A DNA stretch of 64,000 nt from positions 3,050,395 to 3,114,394 of the forward strand of contig NZ_KQ236688.1 of NCBI RefSeq assembly GCF_001183545.1, read 5' to 3'. Position 1 is the first letter of the stretch, and each line of letters opens with the position of its first letter. Both the position numbers and the translations under genes were made by a program. Source of the stretch: Cellvibrio sp. pealriver. GTDB lineage: Bacteria; Pseudomonadota; Gammaproteobacteria; Pseudomonadales; Cellvibrionaceae. Of this stretch, positions 50,764-60,877 are shown one piece after another. The notes below the pieces were generated by a model that saw only the letters and a list, made by a program, of their open reading frames with translations, was not told the DNA's origin and did no database searches.

Positions 50764-52254
50764 ATGAGTCGTTTAAACAACAACAGTTTGTCACAGTTAC
50801 CCAAAGACGTTGCCTTACCAAAGTATGATCGCGTGCACTTGGTGCCCGGTATTGTGCACTTGGGCATAGGTGCATTCCATCGCGCGCACCAAGCTTTTTA
50901 TACAGAAGCGGTATTAAACCAGTTTGGCGGTGATTGGGGCATTATCGGTAGCAGTTTGCGTTCACCCAGTGTGCGCGACCAACTTGTCCCGCAAGATTGT
51001 TTATACACCTTGGTTGAACGTTCGGGCGATGGCGAAAAATTACAAATTATCGGTGCCGTAACCGACACTTTGGTCGGCCCGGAAAATCCGGCTGCATTGG
51101 TTGCAACCATGGCGCAACCGAATATTAAAATTGTATCGCTCACCGTGACTGAAAAAGGTTACTGCCACGACCCTGCAAGCGGAAACCTGAACGAAAACCA
51201 CCCCGATATCATTCATGATTTACAACACCTGGATAAACCGGTTTCTGCCATTGGTTTTATTGTTGCCGCATTAAAACAGCGTTTTGAAAAAAATCAAAAG
51301 GCATTCACTGCATTGAGTTGCGATAACCTGCCCAATAACGGTGAAGTGCTGGAAAAAGTCGTGCTGCAATTTGCGCAAAAAATTTCACCGGCACTCGCAA
51401 GCTGGATTAAATCCAACGCCACTTTTCCCAGCACCATGATTGACCGTATTGTTCCAGCTACAACCGATGATGACCGTCGCGATATTGAAGCGCGTTTGAG
51501 CATTAACGGTGAACCCGTGCGCGATGAAGGCATGGTGGTGTGCGAACCTTTTTCGCAGTGGGTTGTAGAAGATAAATTTGCTGACGGCCGCCCTGCCTGG
51601 GAAAAAGTCGGTGTGCTCTTGGTTGACGATGTACGTGTTTTTGAAAAAATAAAATTGCGCTTATTAAATGGCGCTCACTCCACTATGGCCTACACCGGTT
51701 ATCTCTCCGGCTTCCAATACATCAGTGAAGTCATGGAGCAACCTGCATTTGTGAATTTGGTAAAAACTTACATGGCGCGCGAAGCCGGTGAAACCATCAG
51801 TGCGCCTGCAGGTTTTGATATTGAAGCTTACAAACAACAATTGCGCGACCGCTTTTCCAACAAAGCACTCAAGCATCGCACTTGGCAGATCGCTATGGAT
51901 GGCTCGCAAAAATTGCCACAGCGTTTATTGGAAACCCTGCGCGAACAATTAGCGGGCAACGGCAACATCGATATTTTATGTTTGGGCGTTGCCGCCTGGA
52001 TTCGCTATGTATCCGGTGTGGATGAACAAGGTAATGCGATTGAAGTGTCCGATCCGCTTGCAAAAGAATTGCGTGCCTCCTGCGATGCCAATCAAGGTAA
52101 CCCTGCAGGTATGGTAAAAGCGGTTGTGGAAATTCAAAAAGTATTTGGCAGCGATTTAATTAATGAAGCGCGTTTTGTTGCAACAACGACGCAGTGGTTG
52201 GAGCGTTTTTATAGCAAAGGTGTATTCAATTCTATTAAGGACGCTTTTCAATAA
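50764..52254 (+). CDS. uxuB: Mannitol dehydrogenase family oxidoreductase, probable hexuronate (fructuronate/tagaturonate) reductase
   Basis: A 496-residue polyol-specific long-chain dehydrogenase. Motifs are VPGIVHLGIGAFHRAHQAFY at the nucleotide-binding end, SLTVTEKGYCHDPASG, and the catalytic region KLRLLNGAHSTMAYTGYLSG with Lys, Asn and His. The family covers mannitol 2-dehydrogenase, fructuronate reductase (UxuB) and related enzymes. Position beside kdgK and in the uxaA-containing cluster makes a uronate substrate likely; tagaturonate reduction (the UxaB step) is possible because UxaA needs altronate and no other reductase is here. A REP-like repeat follows. Confidence 0.85.
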   Translation: MSRLNNNSLSQLPKDVALPKYDRVHLVPGIVHLGIGAFHRAHQAFYTEAVLNQFGGDWGIIGSSLRSPSVRDQLVPQDCLYTLVERSGDGEKLQIIGAVTDTLVGPENPAALVATMAQPNIKIVSLTVTEKGYCHDPASGNLNENHPDIIHDLQHLDKPVSAIGFIVAALKQRFEKNQKAFTALSCDNLPNNGEVLEKVVLQFAQKISPALASWIKSNATFPSTMIDRIVPATTDDDRRDIEARLSINGEPVRDEGMVVCEPFSQWVVEDKFADGRPAWEKVGVLLVDDVRVFEKIKLRLLNGAHSTMAYTGYLSGFQYISEVMEQPAFVNLVKTYMAREAGETISAPAGFDIEAYKQQLRDRFSNKALKHRTWQIAMDGSQKLPQRLLETLREQLAGNGNIDILCLGVAAWIRYVSGVDEQGNAIEVSDPLAKELRASCDANQGNPAGMVKAVVEIQKVFGSDLINEARFVATTTQWLERFYSKGVFNSIKDAFQ

Positions 52255-52265
52255 CATTTCCCAGC

Positions 52266-52325
52266 GTCGCACTCACTCGTAGGGATCCAGCTTGCAAAAA
52301 TGGATCCCCGCTTCGCGAGGATGAC
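52266..52325. repeat. REP-like inverted repeat, GTCATCC family, copy 2
   Basis: Right half GGATCCCCGCTTCGCGAGG with ATGAC end matches copies 1 and 3; the left half (GTCGCACTCACTCGTAGGG) has drifted. Located between uxuB and the CE8 gene. Confidence 0.75.
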
Positions 52326-52417
52326 GACTCGCGATGATTATTCCCCACGCCCAAGCTCGGCTTGGGAAGCGAAAAATTCAAACCAATTACCCATTCTTGC
52401 CCAGCGGAGCTACATTA

Positions 52418-53539
52418 ATGATTGCCAAGCAGCTACCCGGAATCAGTTGTATTTTTCTCGCAACACTGTTTATTTTCGGTTGTGCCAATCAGCCCACGTC
52501 TACTTACGATGCCTGGGTGGATCGCTCTGCAAAATCAACAGTCCATCACTTCACGAGTATTCAGGCTGCACTGGATGCTGCACCCAACAACTCCATAAAA
52601 CCCTATCGAATTTTTATTGCCTCAGGCGAGTACTATGAAAAAATTGTTATCGCCAAACCCAATATTCATTTGATCGGAGAAAATAAAAATAACACGCGCC
52701 TGTATTACGATGCTTACGCCGGGCAACAATCTACTGATATAGGCGCAACCAAAGGACAAATTTGGGGCACCTCGGGTTCCGGCACATTAATTATTCGCGC
52801 AGCGGATATACAACTTCACCACATCACAATTGAAAACAGTTTTGACTTTATCGGCAATGATGCACTTGCCGATGATGACACAAACCGTGTTGCCAATACC
52901 CAAGCCGTTGCATTGCATTTGGATAACGGCAGCGACCGCTTTCTTGCGCGCCATGTCCGTTTGCTCGGCAATCAGGACACCTTATTTGTAAACGCCGGAC
53001 GCAGTTGGTTTGATCAGGTTTTTATTGCAGGCAACATTGATTTTATTTTCGGGCGCGGCAATGCACTTTTTACCCAGTCAGAGATTCACACCACTGGGCG
53101 TGGCAAACCGGCGAATCCTCATGCGTTTTTGGTTGCACCTTCAACCAATATTGCGGATGAATTCGGTTTAACGTTTATCGATTGCACACTCACCCGCGCA
53201 GCATCTGTACCGGATAATTCCGTACCGCTCGGCCGCCCATGGCACCCCACCACCCAATTTGCCGACGGACGCTACGCCGACCCCAATGCAATTGGCAAAG
53301 CAGTATTTATTAATAGCTGGATGGATGCGCACATCACTACAGATGGTTGGTATTCCATGAGCGGCACCGCAAAAGACGGCAGTAAAATGGTGTTCCTGCC
53401 TGAAGACTCACGCTTTTTTGAATTTAATAGCCGGGGCCCCGGCGCAGCGATTAACCACAAACGCCGTCAATTAAATGCGGCAGAAGCCAACGCATATACC
53501 CGCGAAAAAATATTGGGCGATTGGAACCTAACACATTAA
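52418..53539 (+). CDS. Pectinesterase (carbohydrate esterase family 8), lipoprotein
   Basis: Removes methyl groups from pectin, making substrate for polygalacturonase and lyases. The 373-residue protein has a lipobox signal (IFLATLFIFGC, Cys about residue 22), then a CE8 beta helix: FTSIQAALDAAP, LGNQDTLFV (oxyanion Gln and catalytic Asp, about 184-189), GNIDFIFGRGNALF (nucleophile Asp, about 205) and VPLGRPWHPT (Arg and Trp, about 271). All active-site residues are present. ATG 52418 has GGAG upstream; the open frame extends 28 codons earlier but that would bury the signal. Anchoring suggests action at the outer-membrane surface. Confidence 0.95.
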   Translation: MIAKQLPGISCIFLATLFIFGCANQPTSTYDAWVDRSAKSTVHHFTSIQAALDAAPNNSIKPYRIFIASGEYYEKIVIAKPNIHLIGENKNNTRLYYDAYAGQQSTDIGATKGQIWGTSGSGTLIIRAADIQLHHITIENSFDFIGNDALADDDTNRVANTQAVALHLDNGSDRFLARHVRLLGNQDTLFVNAGRSWFDQVFIAGNIDFIFGRGNALFTQSEIHTTGRGKPANPHAFLVAPSTNIADEFGLTFIDCTLTRAASVPDNSVPLGRPWHPTTQFADGRYADPNAIGKAVFINSWMDAHITTDGWYSMSGTAKDGSKMVFLPEDSRFFEFNSRGPGAAINHKRRQLNAAEANAYTREKILGDWNLTH

Positions 53540-53640
53540 GCAGGGAGCTCAAGGATGAGACTATCGCCACGTCATTACCAAAAACACGCGATTTAAAATT
53601 TAATATAACCGGATCGCGCCAGAGCCTGCACCAACCAATT

Positions 53641-53669
53641 ATTTTATTGGGAAAAATACCCAATAAAAT
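53641..53669 (+). other. Hairpin after the pectinesterase gene
   Basis: Perfect 11-bp stem ATTTTATTGGG/CCCAATAAAAT with loop AAAAATA and no T run. It may protect the 3' end of the pectinesterase mRNA. Confidence 0.6.
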
Positions 53670-53712
53670 CCAAACCGCAGTATCTGTAATAAAAATGTCA
53701 TAGACAAAACCT

Positions 53713-53740
53713 ACATTGCCTGAGATTAATCAGGCAATGT
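53713..53740 (+). promoter_or_regulatory. Hairpin directly before a chemoreceptor start
   Basis: Perfect 11-bp stem ACATTGCCTGA/TCAGGCAATGT with six-base loop, ending six bases before ATG 53747. The only Shine-Dalgarno-like AGG of the leader lies inside the right arm, so folding would hide it. Confidence 0.6.
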
Positions 53741-53746
53741 ATTGTT

Positions 53747-56029
53747 ATGAAAATTTCTGCGCGTTTAATGTTGGGTGCCATAGCAATGACTGGGATTGCT
53801 GTGGTGTTAGCGGCTGGCACTACCAGTTGGTTAGCACTGAAAGAATCCAAGCAGGCGCTGTCACAAAATCTGGAACAACAATTTCAGGCACTGGCAGAAA
53901 GCCGCGCCCAGGCAATCCAATCACAATTTACCAGCTACTCTGATTTGTTATTGTCGCTATCCCACGGGCGCATGACGCAGGAAGCGGTGTTCGCATTAGT
54001 GCGGCCATTTGCATCCTATCGCTATGAAGTAAGCCCGCTATCCATCGAAGAACTGCGCAGCCAGTTAACCCAGTGGTATCAGCAAACCTATTTACCCTAT
54101 GACCGGCAAAGCAACCGCACGGCTGCGCCCGATACCTCACAATGGGTGCAACAATTTTCATTGGAAACTTTATTAATCCAACATCATTATCTGCAACAAA
54201 ATTCGCAGCCTATGGGCCAATTGGATTTAATGGATGATGCTGCCGACGCAACCATTTACGGACAACAGCATCGCCGCTACCAAAGCAGTTTCCGCGATTT
54301 GGTTAATCGTTTTGGTTTTAGCGATTTACTCTTGGTAGACAGCCAAAGTCTCGCCGTTATTTATTCCGTTGCCAAAACACCGGTGCTGGGCAGCTCATTA
54401 AAAGATGAGCCGTTTTCTAAATCACCTTTGGCAACACTCGCCCAACAATTGCAAAATGCCGATGGCAATCAATTGCTGCTGTCAGAGTTCCATCACAACC
54501 AATGGCGTTTTGGCGAGCATCTGGTTTATTTGGGCGTACCGGTTTTTCACGATGCGCAAAGCCCGACCAAAGCGATTGGTTTTTTAATTGCAGAAATTCC
54601 GGCAGCGCGACTTACCAATATCATTAGCGCCAACCAACGTTGGCAAACACTTGGCTTGGGCAATACTGGCGATATTTATCTTGTCGATTCCCACCATTCA
54701 TTAATTACCGGGTTGCGCGCCGAACAGGAACAACCTGAAACACAAACCGGTGGCTATCGCACCATCAACACCGTTCCTGTTAACCAAGCACTTGATGGCA
54801 AACGCGGTGTAGGTGAACAACAGGATTATCGCCAACAAACTGTAGTCAGCAGTTGGCAACCATTGCAGATCCACAACCAATCATTTGCATTAATTGCCCA
54901 GCAATCACCTGAAGAAGTATTTTCTTCGCTTGATCATTTGGAATTTACCGTGTGGCGCAGCGTGATTATTGCGTGCCTGGTGTTATCGATTATTGCAGCC
55001 GGATTTGCTTATGTGTTTGCGCAATTTATTGGCAATCCGTTAAAGCAATTGGCGCAGACAATTAAAACCGCAGCACAGGAAAAAAATCTCGCCAGCCAAT
55101 TTGCAGTGCAGCGCAACGACGAGCTGGGCGATATAGGCCGCTCACTGAATTATTTATTCAGCGAATTAAATTCGGTGATGCATCAGGTCAACAGCTCCAG
55201 CGAGCAAAGTTTGCAAGGCGCACTGGAAAATGTCACGACTACTCGCCAGTGCCGCGATGAAACCGCGCGCCAGCGCCATGAGATGAACCATGTTGGCGCT
55301 GAAACCGAAGCGGTGGTGAAATCCATGAGCGACATTACCCATCGCCTGAATGCCGTTACGCAAAAAATAAATCAGGCGATGCTGGCGGCGAGCGATGGAA
55401 AATCGCGCGCAACCCGTGTCGCCATGCAAATGCAAACACTGGCAGAACAAGTGGGCGACTCCTGTTCAACACTAGGGGAATTGCGCACCGCAACAGATAA
55501 TATTGGCTCGGTGCTGGATACCATCCACAGTGTTGCCGAGCAAACCAATTTGCTCGCACTCAACGCCGCCATTGAGGCAGCGCGAGCAGGTGAGCACGGG
55601 CGCGGTTTTGCAGTGGTGGCAGAAGAGGTGCGCCGCCTTTCGTTTGATACACAAAAAGCGACGGGTGAAATCAATAAAATGATTGATCACTTACGCACAA
55701 CCGTACTGCAAATTTCAGAAGGATTGGAAGCGGAACAAAAAACAGCGCAGGCTTGTTTGCAAGAAACCAATGCGACACAGGAGTCACTCGCCCACGTACA
55801 ACACGCCGTGGCTGATGCCAATACTATAGCGCAGCACATCAACACCAGCGCACAGGATGAAAGCAGCCGCGCACTTGCGATGCGCAGCCGCTTGATTAAA
55901 TTGGTAACGGGGATTAATGAAACGGATATCGCGATTGCGCGTTTAGCTGAGGGCGCTGAACAACAAAATGCATTGGCAAACAAAGTCATGACGGCGGCAA
56001 AAGTGGTGAAGTTTGCACGCAGTCATTAA
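53747..56029 (+). CDS. Methyl-accepting chemotaxis protein with large periplasmic sensor
   Basis: A 760-residue chemoreceptor. Helix 1 is at about residues 8-30, a periplasmic sensor of about 370 residues follows with two Cache-like repeats ([20 protein letters not shown] and [20 protein letters not shown]), helix 2 lies at about 405-428, then HAMP and the signalling tip [21 protein letters not shown]. It directly follows the CE8 pectinesterase gene in the same direction, so its ligand may be a pectin product; this is inference. The ribosome-binding site is poor and a stable hairpin precedes the start. It ends eight bases from the convergent GDYXXLXY gene. Confidence 0.92.
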   Translation: MKISARLMLGAIAMTGIAVVLAAGTTSWLALKESKQALSQNLEQQFQALAESRAQAIQSQFTSYSDLLLSLSHGRMTQEAVFALVRPFASYRYEVSPLSIEELRSQLTQWYQQTYLPYDRQSNRTAAPDTSQWVQQFSLETLLIQHHYLQQNSQPMGQLDLMDDAADATIYGQQHRRYQSSFRDLVNRFGFSDLLLVDSQSLAVIYSVAKTPVLGSSLKDEPFSKSPLATLAQQLQNADGNQLLLSEFHHNQWRFGEHLVYLGVPVFHDAQSPTKAIGFLIAEIPAARLTNIISANQRWQTLGLGNTGDIYLVDSHHSLITGLRAEQEQPETQTGGYRTINTVPVNQALDGKRGVGEQQDYRQQTVVSSWQPLQIHNQSFALIAQQSPEEVFSSLDHLEFTVWRSVIIACLVLSIIAAGFAYVFAQFIGNPLKQLAQTIKTAAQEKNLASQFAVQRNDELGDIGRSLNYLFSELNSVMHQVNSSSEQSLQGALENVTTTRQCRDETARQRHEMNHVGAETEAVVKSMSDITHRLNAVTQKINQAMLAASDGKSRATRVAMQMQTLAEQVGDSCSTLGELRTATDNIGSVLDTIHSVAEQTNLLALNAAIEAARAGEHGRGFAVVAEEVRRLSFDTQKATGEINKMIDHLRTTVLQISEGLEAEQKTAQACLQETNATQESLAHVQHAVADANTIAQHINTSAQDESSRALAMRSRLIKLVTGINETDIAIARLAEGAEQQNALANKVMTAAKVVKFARSH

Positions 56030-56037
56030 TATCAACC

Positions 56038-56556
56038 TCACTCGCCGATGATGTGTTTGAGGTCTTTATCGAACATGCCTGCTAACAACACTTCTCCGTT
56101 AGCGTTGACTCGGAATTGGCCGTAACGCGCAGCCTCGTAAGACTGCGCATGCCCCTCCTGAAAAAAGAAAGCATTGGTTGCAAATTTAACCGCGCCGTTT
56201 CGCACACGGTATTGCAGTTTAATTTCGTTCTTATCCAACACACCGCCAGTGTAAATCCGCACAAAGTCTGCGCGGCTCTCTGCATCCAGTTTAACGACAA
56301 CAAAACCATCGCCTGCATCAGCATTGCGGTTCCAACCGCGATAATTATCTGATTTTGGCAACGCATCGTAAATCTGCTGCGCCACACGGAAATTCAACGC
56401 CATGTAATCACCTTGCATTAATGAGCGAGGATCAACCGGAGCCAATTCCAAATACACAATGTCGCCATGAGCAAGGTGCTTTTCTTTTTCAATAATTGAC
56501 CAATTTACTAACCCGAGTACCACTACCAGTGCAGCGACTGCGACAACCTTAGACAT
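56038..56556 (-). CDS. GDYXXLXY-domain protein
   Basis: A 172-residue protein with one N-terminal hydrophobic segment (VVAVAALVVVLGLVNWSII) and the family motif, here LMQGDYMALNF, where the last aromatic is Phe instead of Tyr. DPRSLMQGDY and GFVVVKLD, LQYRVRNGAVKF follow the family pattern. The function is unknown. It is the last gene of a three-gene unit with DUF4401 and DUF2157, spacing one base to the DUF4401 gene. The exported part probably faces the periplasm. Confidence 0.88.
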   Translation of the reverse strand: MSKVVAVAALVVVLGLVNWSIIEKEKHLAHGDIVYLELAPVDPRSLMQGDYMALNFRVAQQIYDALPKSDNYRGWNRNADAGDGFVVVKLDAESRADFVRIYTGGVLDKNEIKLQYRVRNGAVKFATNAFFFQEGHAQSYEAARYGQFRVNANGEVLLAGMFDKDLKHIIGE

Positions 56557-56557
56557 A

Positions 56558-57610
56558 TTATTCGCCCTCCTGCACTGGAAAAAATGTCACCAACGCCCAG
56601 CGCAAAGCCAACAACACCACACCAATCAACAATAAAGAAAGCGATTTCTGCAGCAGCGTCGTATCAAGACAATAGTAATAGGTAGACAGGTAAGCGAGCA
56701 GCGATACAACACCGAGCCCCATCAGGATGCGATTACTATTTGCAAACCCCAATAACAACACCGCCATGCCCACGGTGATTCCTCTCGCCTCTAACGAGAC
56801 AAGGCATAACAACAAGGTGCCAGCAAAAACCGCGACAGGTATTTTTTCACCCAGCGAATGAAAATGCCTACGCAATAATTGTGCGACCATCCAGAGCACA
56901 ACCATACCGCTTAGCACTTCAGCCATCCAGGGTTGCACAACGCTGTGGCTGACATCGTAACGCCAATCCCATAAATCACTGGAAAACCAACTGGTTCCAT
57001 TAATGATCAAGAGCGCAAATACCAACCCATAACCAACCGGCTGCATAAGTGAAAAATAATTTGGATAATGAAATTCATTCAGCCACACCCAAACCGTTAC
57101 CAACAATAAAATACTGCCAAACACAAACGGAAAACCCAGCGACATCATCGCAATATAAAACGCTACAGCTGCACAAAAACCGGAAAAAACGCGGTGGAGA
57201 TAACTGGGTATTAACACCACGAGCATCAACTGGGCAAGACCTATTGAAAACAAGACCAGACTGTCGTTATTGATAAGCCCAAATAGCGCAAAAATACTCA
57301 AACCCTGACCGGCGAGACTAATCGCCAAGGCAAGATGTTCTGTAAATTCATTTTTTGCGCTGCGAAAAATAATGCACGCAATGCCGATCATCAGCACACC
57401 CACCACCAGTGCAGTGGAAAGCTCGCGCCATAAATCCGATAGCGACAGACCGACAAACCCCATCAGAAATAACGCAGCTAACCAGCCAGATATTCCTAAC
57501 AACACTTTGATATACCAAGGCGATGCGTCTTTATTTTTTGCGGGCATATCGCCTTGAACTACTCCTGCTTGCTGTAATGTTTGCCAGAGTATTTGTTGTG
57601 TGCGGCTCAT
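56558..57610 (-). CDS. DUF4401 membrane protein
   Basis: A 350-residue protein with about ten transmembrane helices (LLGISGWLAALFLMGFVGLS, LSIFALFGLINNDSLVLFSIG and others in parts), short loops and a soluble N-terminus of about 30 residues. It fits the DUF4401 family, which is nearly always found with DUF2157 and GDYXXLXY genes. Start overlaps the DUF2157 stop by four bases (ATGA), so translation is coupled. Function unknown. No charged intramembrane motif characteristic of a transporter is obvious. Confidence 0.87.
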   Translation of the reverse strand: MSRTQQILWQTLQQAGVVQGDMPAKNKDASPWYIKVLLGISGWLAALFLMGFVGLSLSDLWRELSTALVVGVLMIGIACIIFRSAKNEFTEHLALAISLAGQGLSIFALFGLINNDSLVLFSIGLAQLMLVVLIPSYLHRVFSGFCAAVAFYIAMMSLGFPFVFGSILLLVTVWVWLNEFHYPNYFSLMQPVGYGLVFALLIINGTSWFSSDLWDWRYDVSHSVVQPWMAEVLSGMVVLWMVAQLLRRHFHSLGEKIPVAVFAGTLLLCLVSLEARGITVGMAVLLLGFANSNRILMGLGVVSLLAYLSTYYYCLDTTLLQKSLSLLLIGVVLLALRWALVTFFPVQEGE

Positions 57611-58593
57611 AGATCCAACTCCTTATGCACTTTGCGCAACCACATAGCGGCGGCGGTACTTAATCCGATTATCGATAATGCAATTAACAATAAACCGCTG
57701 CCATCATCCAAGGTGCTGAATAAATTGTCGGTCATCAGCGCAACAACAACTGAAATCACCGATAAACACGCACCGGCGAGCATAAATAAATCGGGCCGCT
57801 GATAGCGGTAATAACCCAGTAGCGCGGCCATATACGCAAGCCATGCCGCAAAATGGATGATCGCATTAGCCTCGCGCTCAAAAATACCGTAAAACGCCAG
57901 ACAGGTCGCGGCAATACCTGCGGCCACTGCAATTATCCGTGTCGCCCAAGCTGAGCGCAGCCAGGCTAATGTTTTAGCGAGCAATTCCCAACAGACCAAC
58001 GCCGTCGTATTGAACAAAAATAAACCCCATATCAGCGCGAGATCGGAATGAAATAAAAAGCTGAAGGTATTGCGAAAGGTCTTGAAATACAGAATGGCCG
58101 ATAAATTCAACAATACCAGCCACACAATCCACAGCGAGGGAAAACGCGCGAGCAATGTCCACGGCAGAATCAGCAGCGCCCAATTAAAAAATAATTGCCA
58201 GGGATCGGCTCCGGTTTGGTACGTCTGGCCGAAAAGCGCAAGCAAAATACCCAGGCCGATACTCGCCATACATAACGATAATTTGCCCAACACCGGATGC
58301 CGTTGCCATTTGCAATATCCGGCAACACTCGCTGCGATAAATACCTCGACCATCGCAAATTTTGCAAAGCGACCGAGGTTGTCCCAGTTGTAGGCAATAA
58401 AAAATAGCAGGGAAAATACCAGCGCAAGAGCGCCCAGCCACAGCAATAGCTGCTCAATAAAATGTCGCCATCGCTGGCGGTCAGGATAAAGCCCAGCCAA
58501 TTCAAGCGCTGCCGGGATTTGCTCCGGCGGAAGCGCGCCCCGCTCAATTAATTCAAGCAATGGGGCGCGATTTGAAGGTTCTGTTGGTTGCAT
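57607..58593 (-). CDS. DUF2157 membrane protein
   Basis: A 328-residue protein: a soluble N-terminus (ELIERGALPPEQIPAALELA and RHFIEQLLLWLGALALVFSL) followed by about ten hydrophobic helices. FFIAYNWDNLGRFAKFAMVE is the most diagnostic DUF2157 stretch. It is the first gene of the DUF2157-DUF4401-GDYXXLXY unit. Upstream (58594-58682) is the end of fbp with no terminator visible, so read-through from the gluconeogenesis operon is possible. Function unknown; the trio may form one membrane complex with a periplasmic part. Confidence 0.87.
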   Translation of the reverse strand: MQPTEPSNRAPLLELIERGALPPEQIPAALELAGLYPDRQRWRHFIEQLLLWLGALALVFSLLFFIAYNWDNLGRFAKFAMVEVFIAASVAGYCKWQRHPVLGKLSLCMASIGLGILLALFGQTYQTGADPWQLFFNWALLILPWTLLARFPSLWIVWLVLLNLSAILYFKTFRNTFSFLFHSDLALIWGLFLFNTTALVCWELLAKTLAWLRSAWATRIIAVAAGIAATCLAFYGIFEREANAIIHFAAWLAYMAALLGYYRYQRPDLFMLAGACLSVISVVVALMTDNLFSTLDDGSGLLLIALSIIGLSTAAAMWLRKVHKELDL

Positions 58594-58682
58594 GGTGGTT
58601 CTTCCTGTTGAACACAGTTGTCCGCACCATAGTAGAGAGTGACTGCCGTTATTGCCAGCACCCGATTAGCCAGACGAGAAGG

Positions 58683-59651
58683 CTATTGCAAATAACCCAA
58701 ACACTCACTCACTTCATTTGCTGAACCTAAAATTACCGCCACACGTTCATGCAATTGCGTGGGTTGGATATCCAAAATTCGCTGTGTTTCGCTGCAGGCT
58801 TTGCCACCGGCATTTTCAATTAACATCGCCATGGGATTGGCTTCATACAACAAGCGCAACTTTGCTGGCTGTTTGGCGTTGCGGTTATCGGACGGATATA
58901 AAAATATTCCGCCGCGCGTCATTACGCGGTGCACATCGCCCACCATGGCCGCGTTCCAGCGCATGTTGTAACGTTTGCCTCGCGCACCGGTTTCACCCAG
59001 AATCAGATCATCAATATAGCTGCGCATATTGTCATTCCAGAAACGCGCGTTGCTCATGTTGATGGCAAATTCTTGTGTGTCCTGCGCGATGCGGATGTGG
59101 CCGGCAGTCAATAAAAAATTACCCTGGGTAGAATCCAACGTAAAACAGTGCGTGCCTTTGCCGGTGGTGATGACTAATAGAGTAGATGGGCCGTAGAGCT
59201 CATAACCGGCGCAGACTTGTTGTGCACCCTTCTGTTTAAATTGTTCTTCACTGCCATGCGCAATACCATCCAGCACGCGATAAATACTGAAAATAGTTCC
59301 AATCTGGCCGTTGATGTCGATGTTGGATGAACCATCGAGCGGATCAAAAGCCACCAGATATTTTCCTGCTGCGTTGCCAGCCACAACGGTGTCTTCCTCT
59401 TCCGATGCGATAGCAGCGACAGCACTGTTGGCGAGCAGCAAATCTTTTAACAATTGGTTAGAAATCACATCCAATTGTTTTTGCGTTTCGCCCTGGATAT
59501 TTTCATCCTGTGTTGAACCCAACACACCGGCAAGAGCGCCCTGACGCACAAGGAAAGCAATTTCTTTGCTCGCATCGACGATGGTTTCGATCACCCGCAC
59601 AAGGTCATCAGCTACATCGTCGCTGCGCAAGACACTGAATAAATTTTTCAT
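58683..59651 (-). CDS. fbp: Fructose-1,6-bisphosphatase class I
   Basis: Hydrolyses fructose-1,6-bisphosphate, the committed gluconeogenic step. The 322-residue protein has the metal site [27 protein letters not shown], the ARFWNDN and [27 protein letters not shown] stretch (shown in parts) and [22 protein letters not shown] 59651 is used with AAGAG upstream; a TTG further up is rejected. It lies 29 bases after fba and is the third gene of tpiA-fba-fbp. Slightly shorter than the E. coli protein. Confidence 0.96.
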   Translation of the reverse strand: MKNLFSVLRSDDVADDLVRVIETIVDASKEIAFLVRQGALAGVLGSTQDENIQGETQKQLDVISNQLLKDLLLANSAVAAIASEEEDTVVAGNAAGKYLVAFDPLDGSSNIDINGQIGTIFSIYRVLDGIAHGSEEQFKQKGAQQVCAGYELYGPSTLLVITTGKGTHCFTLDSTQGNFLLTAGHIRIAQDTQEFAINMSNARFWNDNMRSYIDDLILGETGARGKRYNMRWNAAMVGDVHRVMTRGGIFLYPSDNRNAKQPAKLRLLYEANPMAMLIENAGGKACSETQRILDIQPTQLHERVAVILGSANEVSECLGYLQ

Positions 59652-59680
59652 GTGTTTACTCTTCAATAAATCTGTTGCAT

Positions 59681-60763
59681 TTACCGATAACGATTAAGGC
59701 AGTTCAAATCGGCAAAGGATTGTTCAAGGCGCTTCACCATGTACTCTTCACTTTTACGCAGCCAAACGCGTGGGTCGTAAAATTTTTTGTTGGGTTTTTC
59801 ATCGCCCTCGGGGTTGCCAATTTGACCTTGCAAATAATCGGCATTGGCTTTGTAGTAATCCATAGTGCCTTCCCAGAAAGCCCACTGGGTGTCGGTATCG
59901 ATATTCATTTTTACCACACCGTAGCGGATGGATTGCGCAATATCTTCCGCATCAGAACCCGAACCGCCGTGAAAAACAAAATCGAGGCTGTTGTATGGCA
60001 CACCGAATTTTTCACTCACGTAGGTTTGTGAGTTGCGCAAAATTTCTGGCGTGAGTTTGACGTTGCCCGGCTTGTAAACGCCATGCACATTGCCGAAGGA
60101 AGCCGCGATAGTAAATTTGTCGCTGATCGGGCGCAATTTTTCGTAAGCGTAGGCTACATCCTGCGGCTGGGTGTAGAGCGCGGAATTATCCAGATGGCTG
60201 TTATCGACGCCATCTTCTTCGCCACCGGTGCAGCCCAATTCAATTTCAAGCGTAATGCCAAGCTTGCTCATGCGCGCGAGATAGTGCGCCGAGATTTCAA
60301 TATTTTCTTGCAGCGATTCTTCCGATAAATCAATCATGTGCGAACTGAACAGCGGCGCGCCGGTTTGTGCAAACTGTTTTTCGCTGGCATCGAGTAAACC
60401 GTCGATCCAGGGCAATAATTTTTTGGCGGCGTGGTCGGTGTGCAAAATCACCGGTACACCATAGGCAACCGCAACAGTGTGGACATAATGAGCCGCCGCG
60501 ATTGAACCGAGAATAGAACTGCCCTGGCCATCGAGCTTGATGCTTTTACCGAGAAAAAATGCCGAGCCGCCTTGCGACAATTGCACAATCACTGGCGAAT
60601 TCACTTTGCGCGCCGCTTCGAGCGTAGCGTTAATGGTATTGGTGTTGGCTGCATTCACGGCAGGATACGCAAAGCCGCCTGCTTTGGCGGCATTGAATAA
60701 GGTTTTTACCGCATCGCCAGTGGCAACACCGGGGGCAACAAGGTTAGCGAGACTGTTCATCAT
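59681..60763 (-). CDS. fba: Fructose-bisphosphate aldolase class II
   Basis: Zinc aldolase joining dihydroxyacetone phosphate and glyceraldehyde-3-phosphate. The 360-residue protein is of the E. coli FbaA type (class IIA): [40 protein letters not shown] with zinc His and catalytic Asp, [33 protein letters not shown] and [19 protein letters not shown] precedes the double ATG; the first (60763) is chosen. It follows tpiA after 209 bases holding a REP-like repeat and precedes fbp by 29 bases. Confidence 0.97.
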   Translation of the reverse strand: MMNSLANLVAPGVATGDAVKTLFNAAKAGGFAYPAVNAANTNTINATLEAARKVNSPVIVQLSQGGSAFFLGKSIKLDGQGSSILGSIAAAHYVHTVAVAYGVPVILHTDHAAKKLLPWIDGLLDASEKQFAQTGAPLFSSHMIDLSEESLQENIEISAHYLARMSKLGITLEIELGCTGGEEDGVDNSHLDNSALYTQPQDVAYAYEKLRPISDKFTIAASFGNVHGVYKPGNVKLTPEILRNSQTYVSEKFGVPYNSLDFVFHGGSGSDAEDIAQSIRYGVVKMNIDTDTQWAFWEGTMDYYKANADYLQGQIGNPEGDEKPNKKFYDPRVWLRKSEEYMVKRLEQSFADLNCLNRYR

Positions 60764-60877
60764 AAAATCCTGAGCTGTGGTTGATTTTTGTGATGACCGA
60801 GTTATTCGCCGATTGGATTTTTTAGTTTTTCTTTTTTGATTTTTCTATTGGAGTAGCAACTTTTTTATAGTGGAGTC

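Noticed and set aside
53521..53703. 60-codon open frame after the pectinesterase gene
   Set aside because: It overlaps the gene end and contains the 53641-53669 hairpin; no ribosome-binding site.
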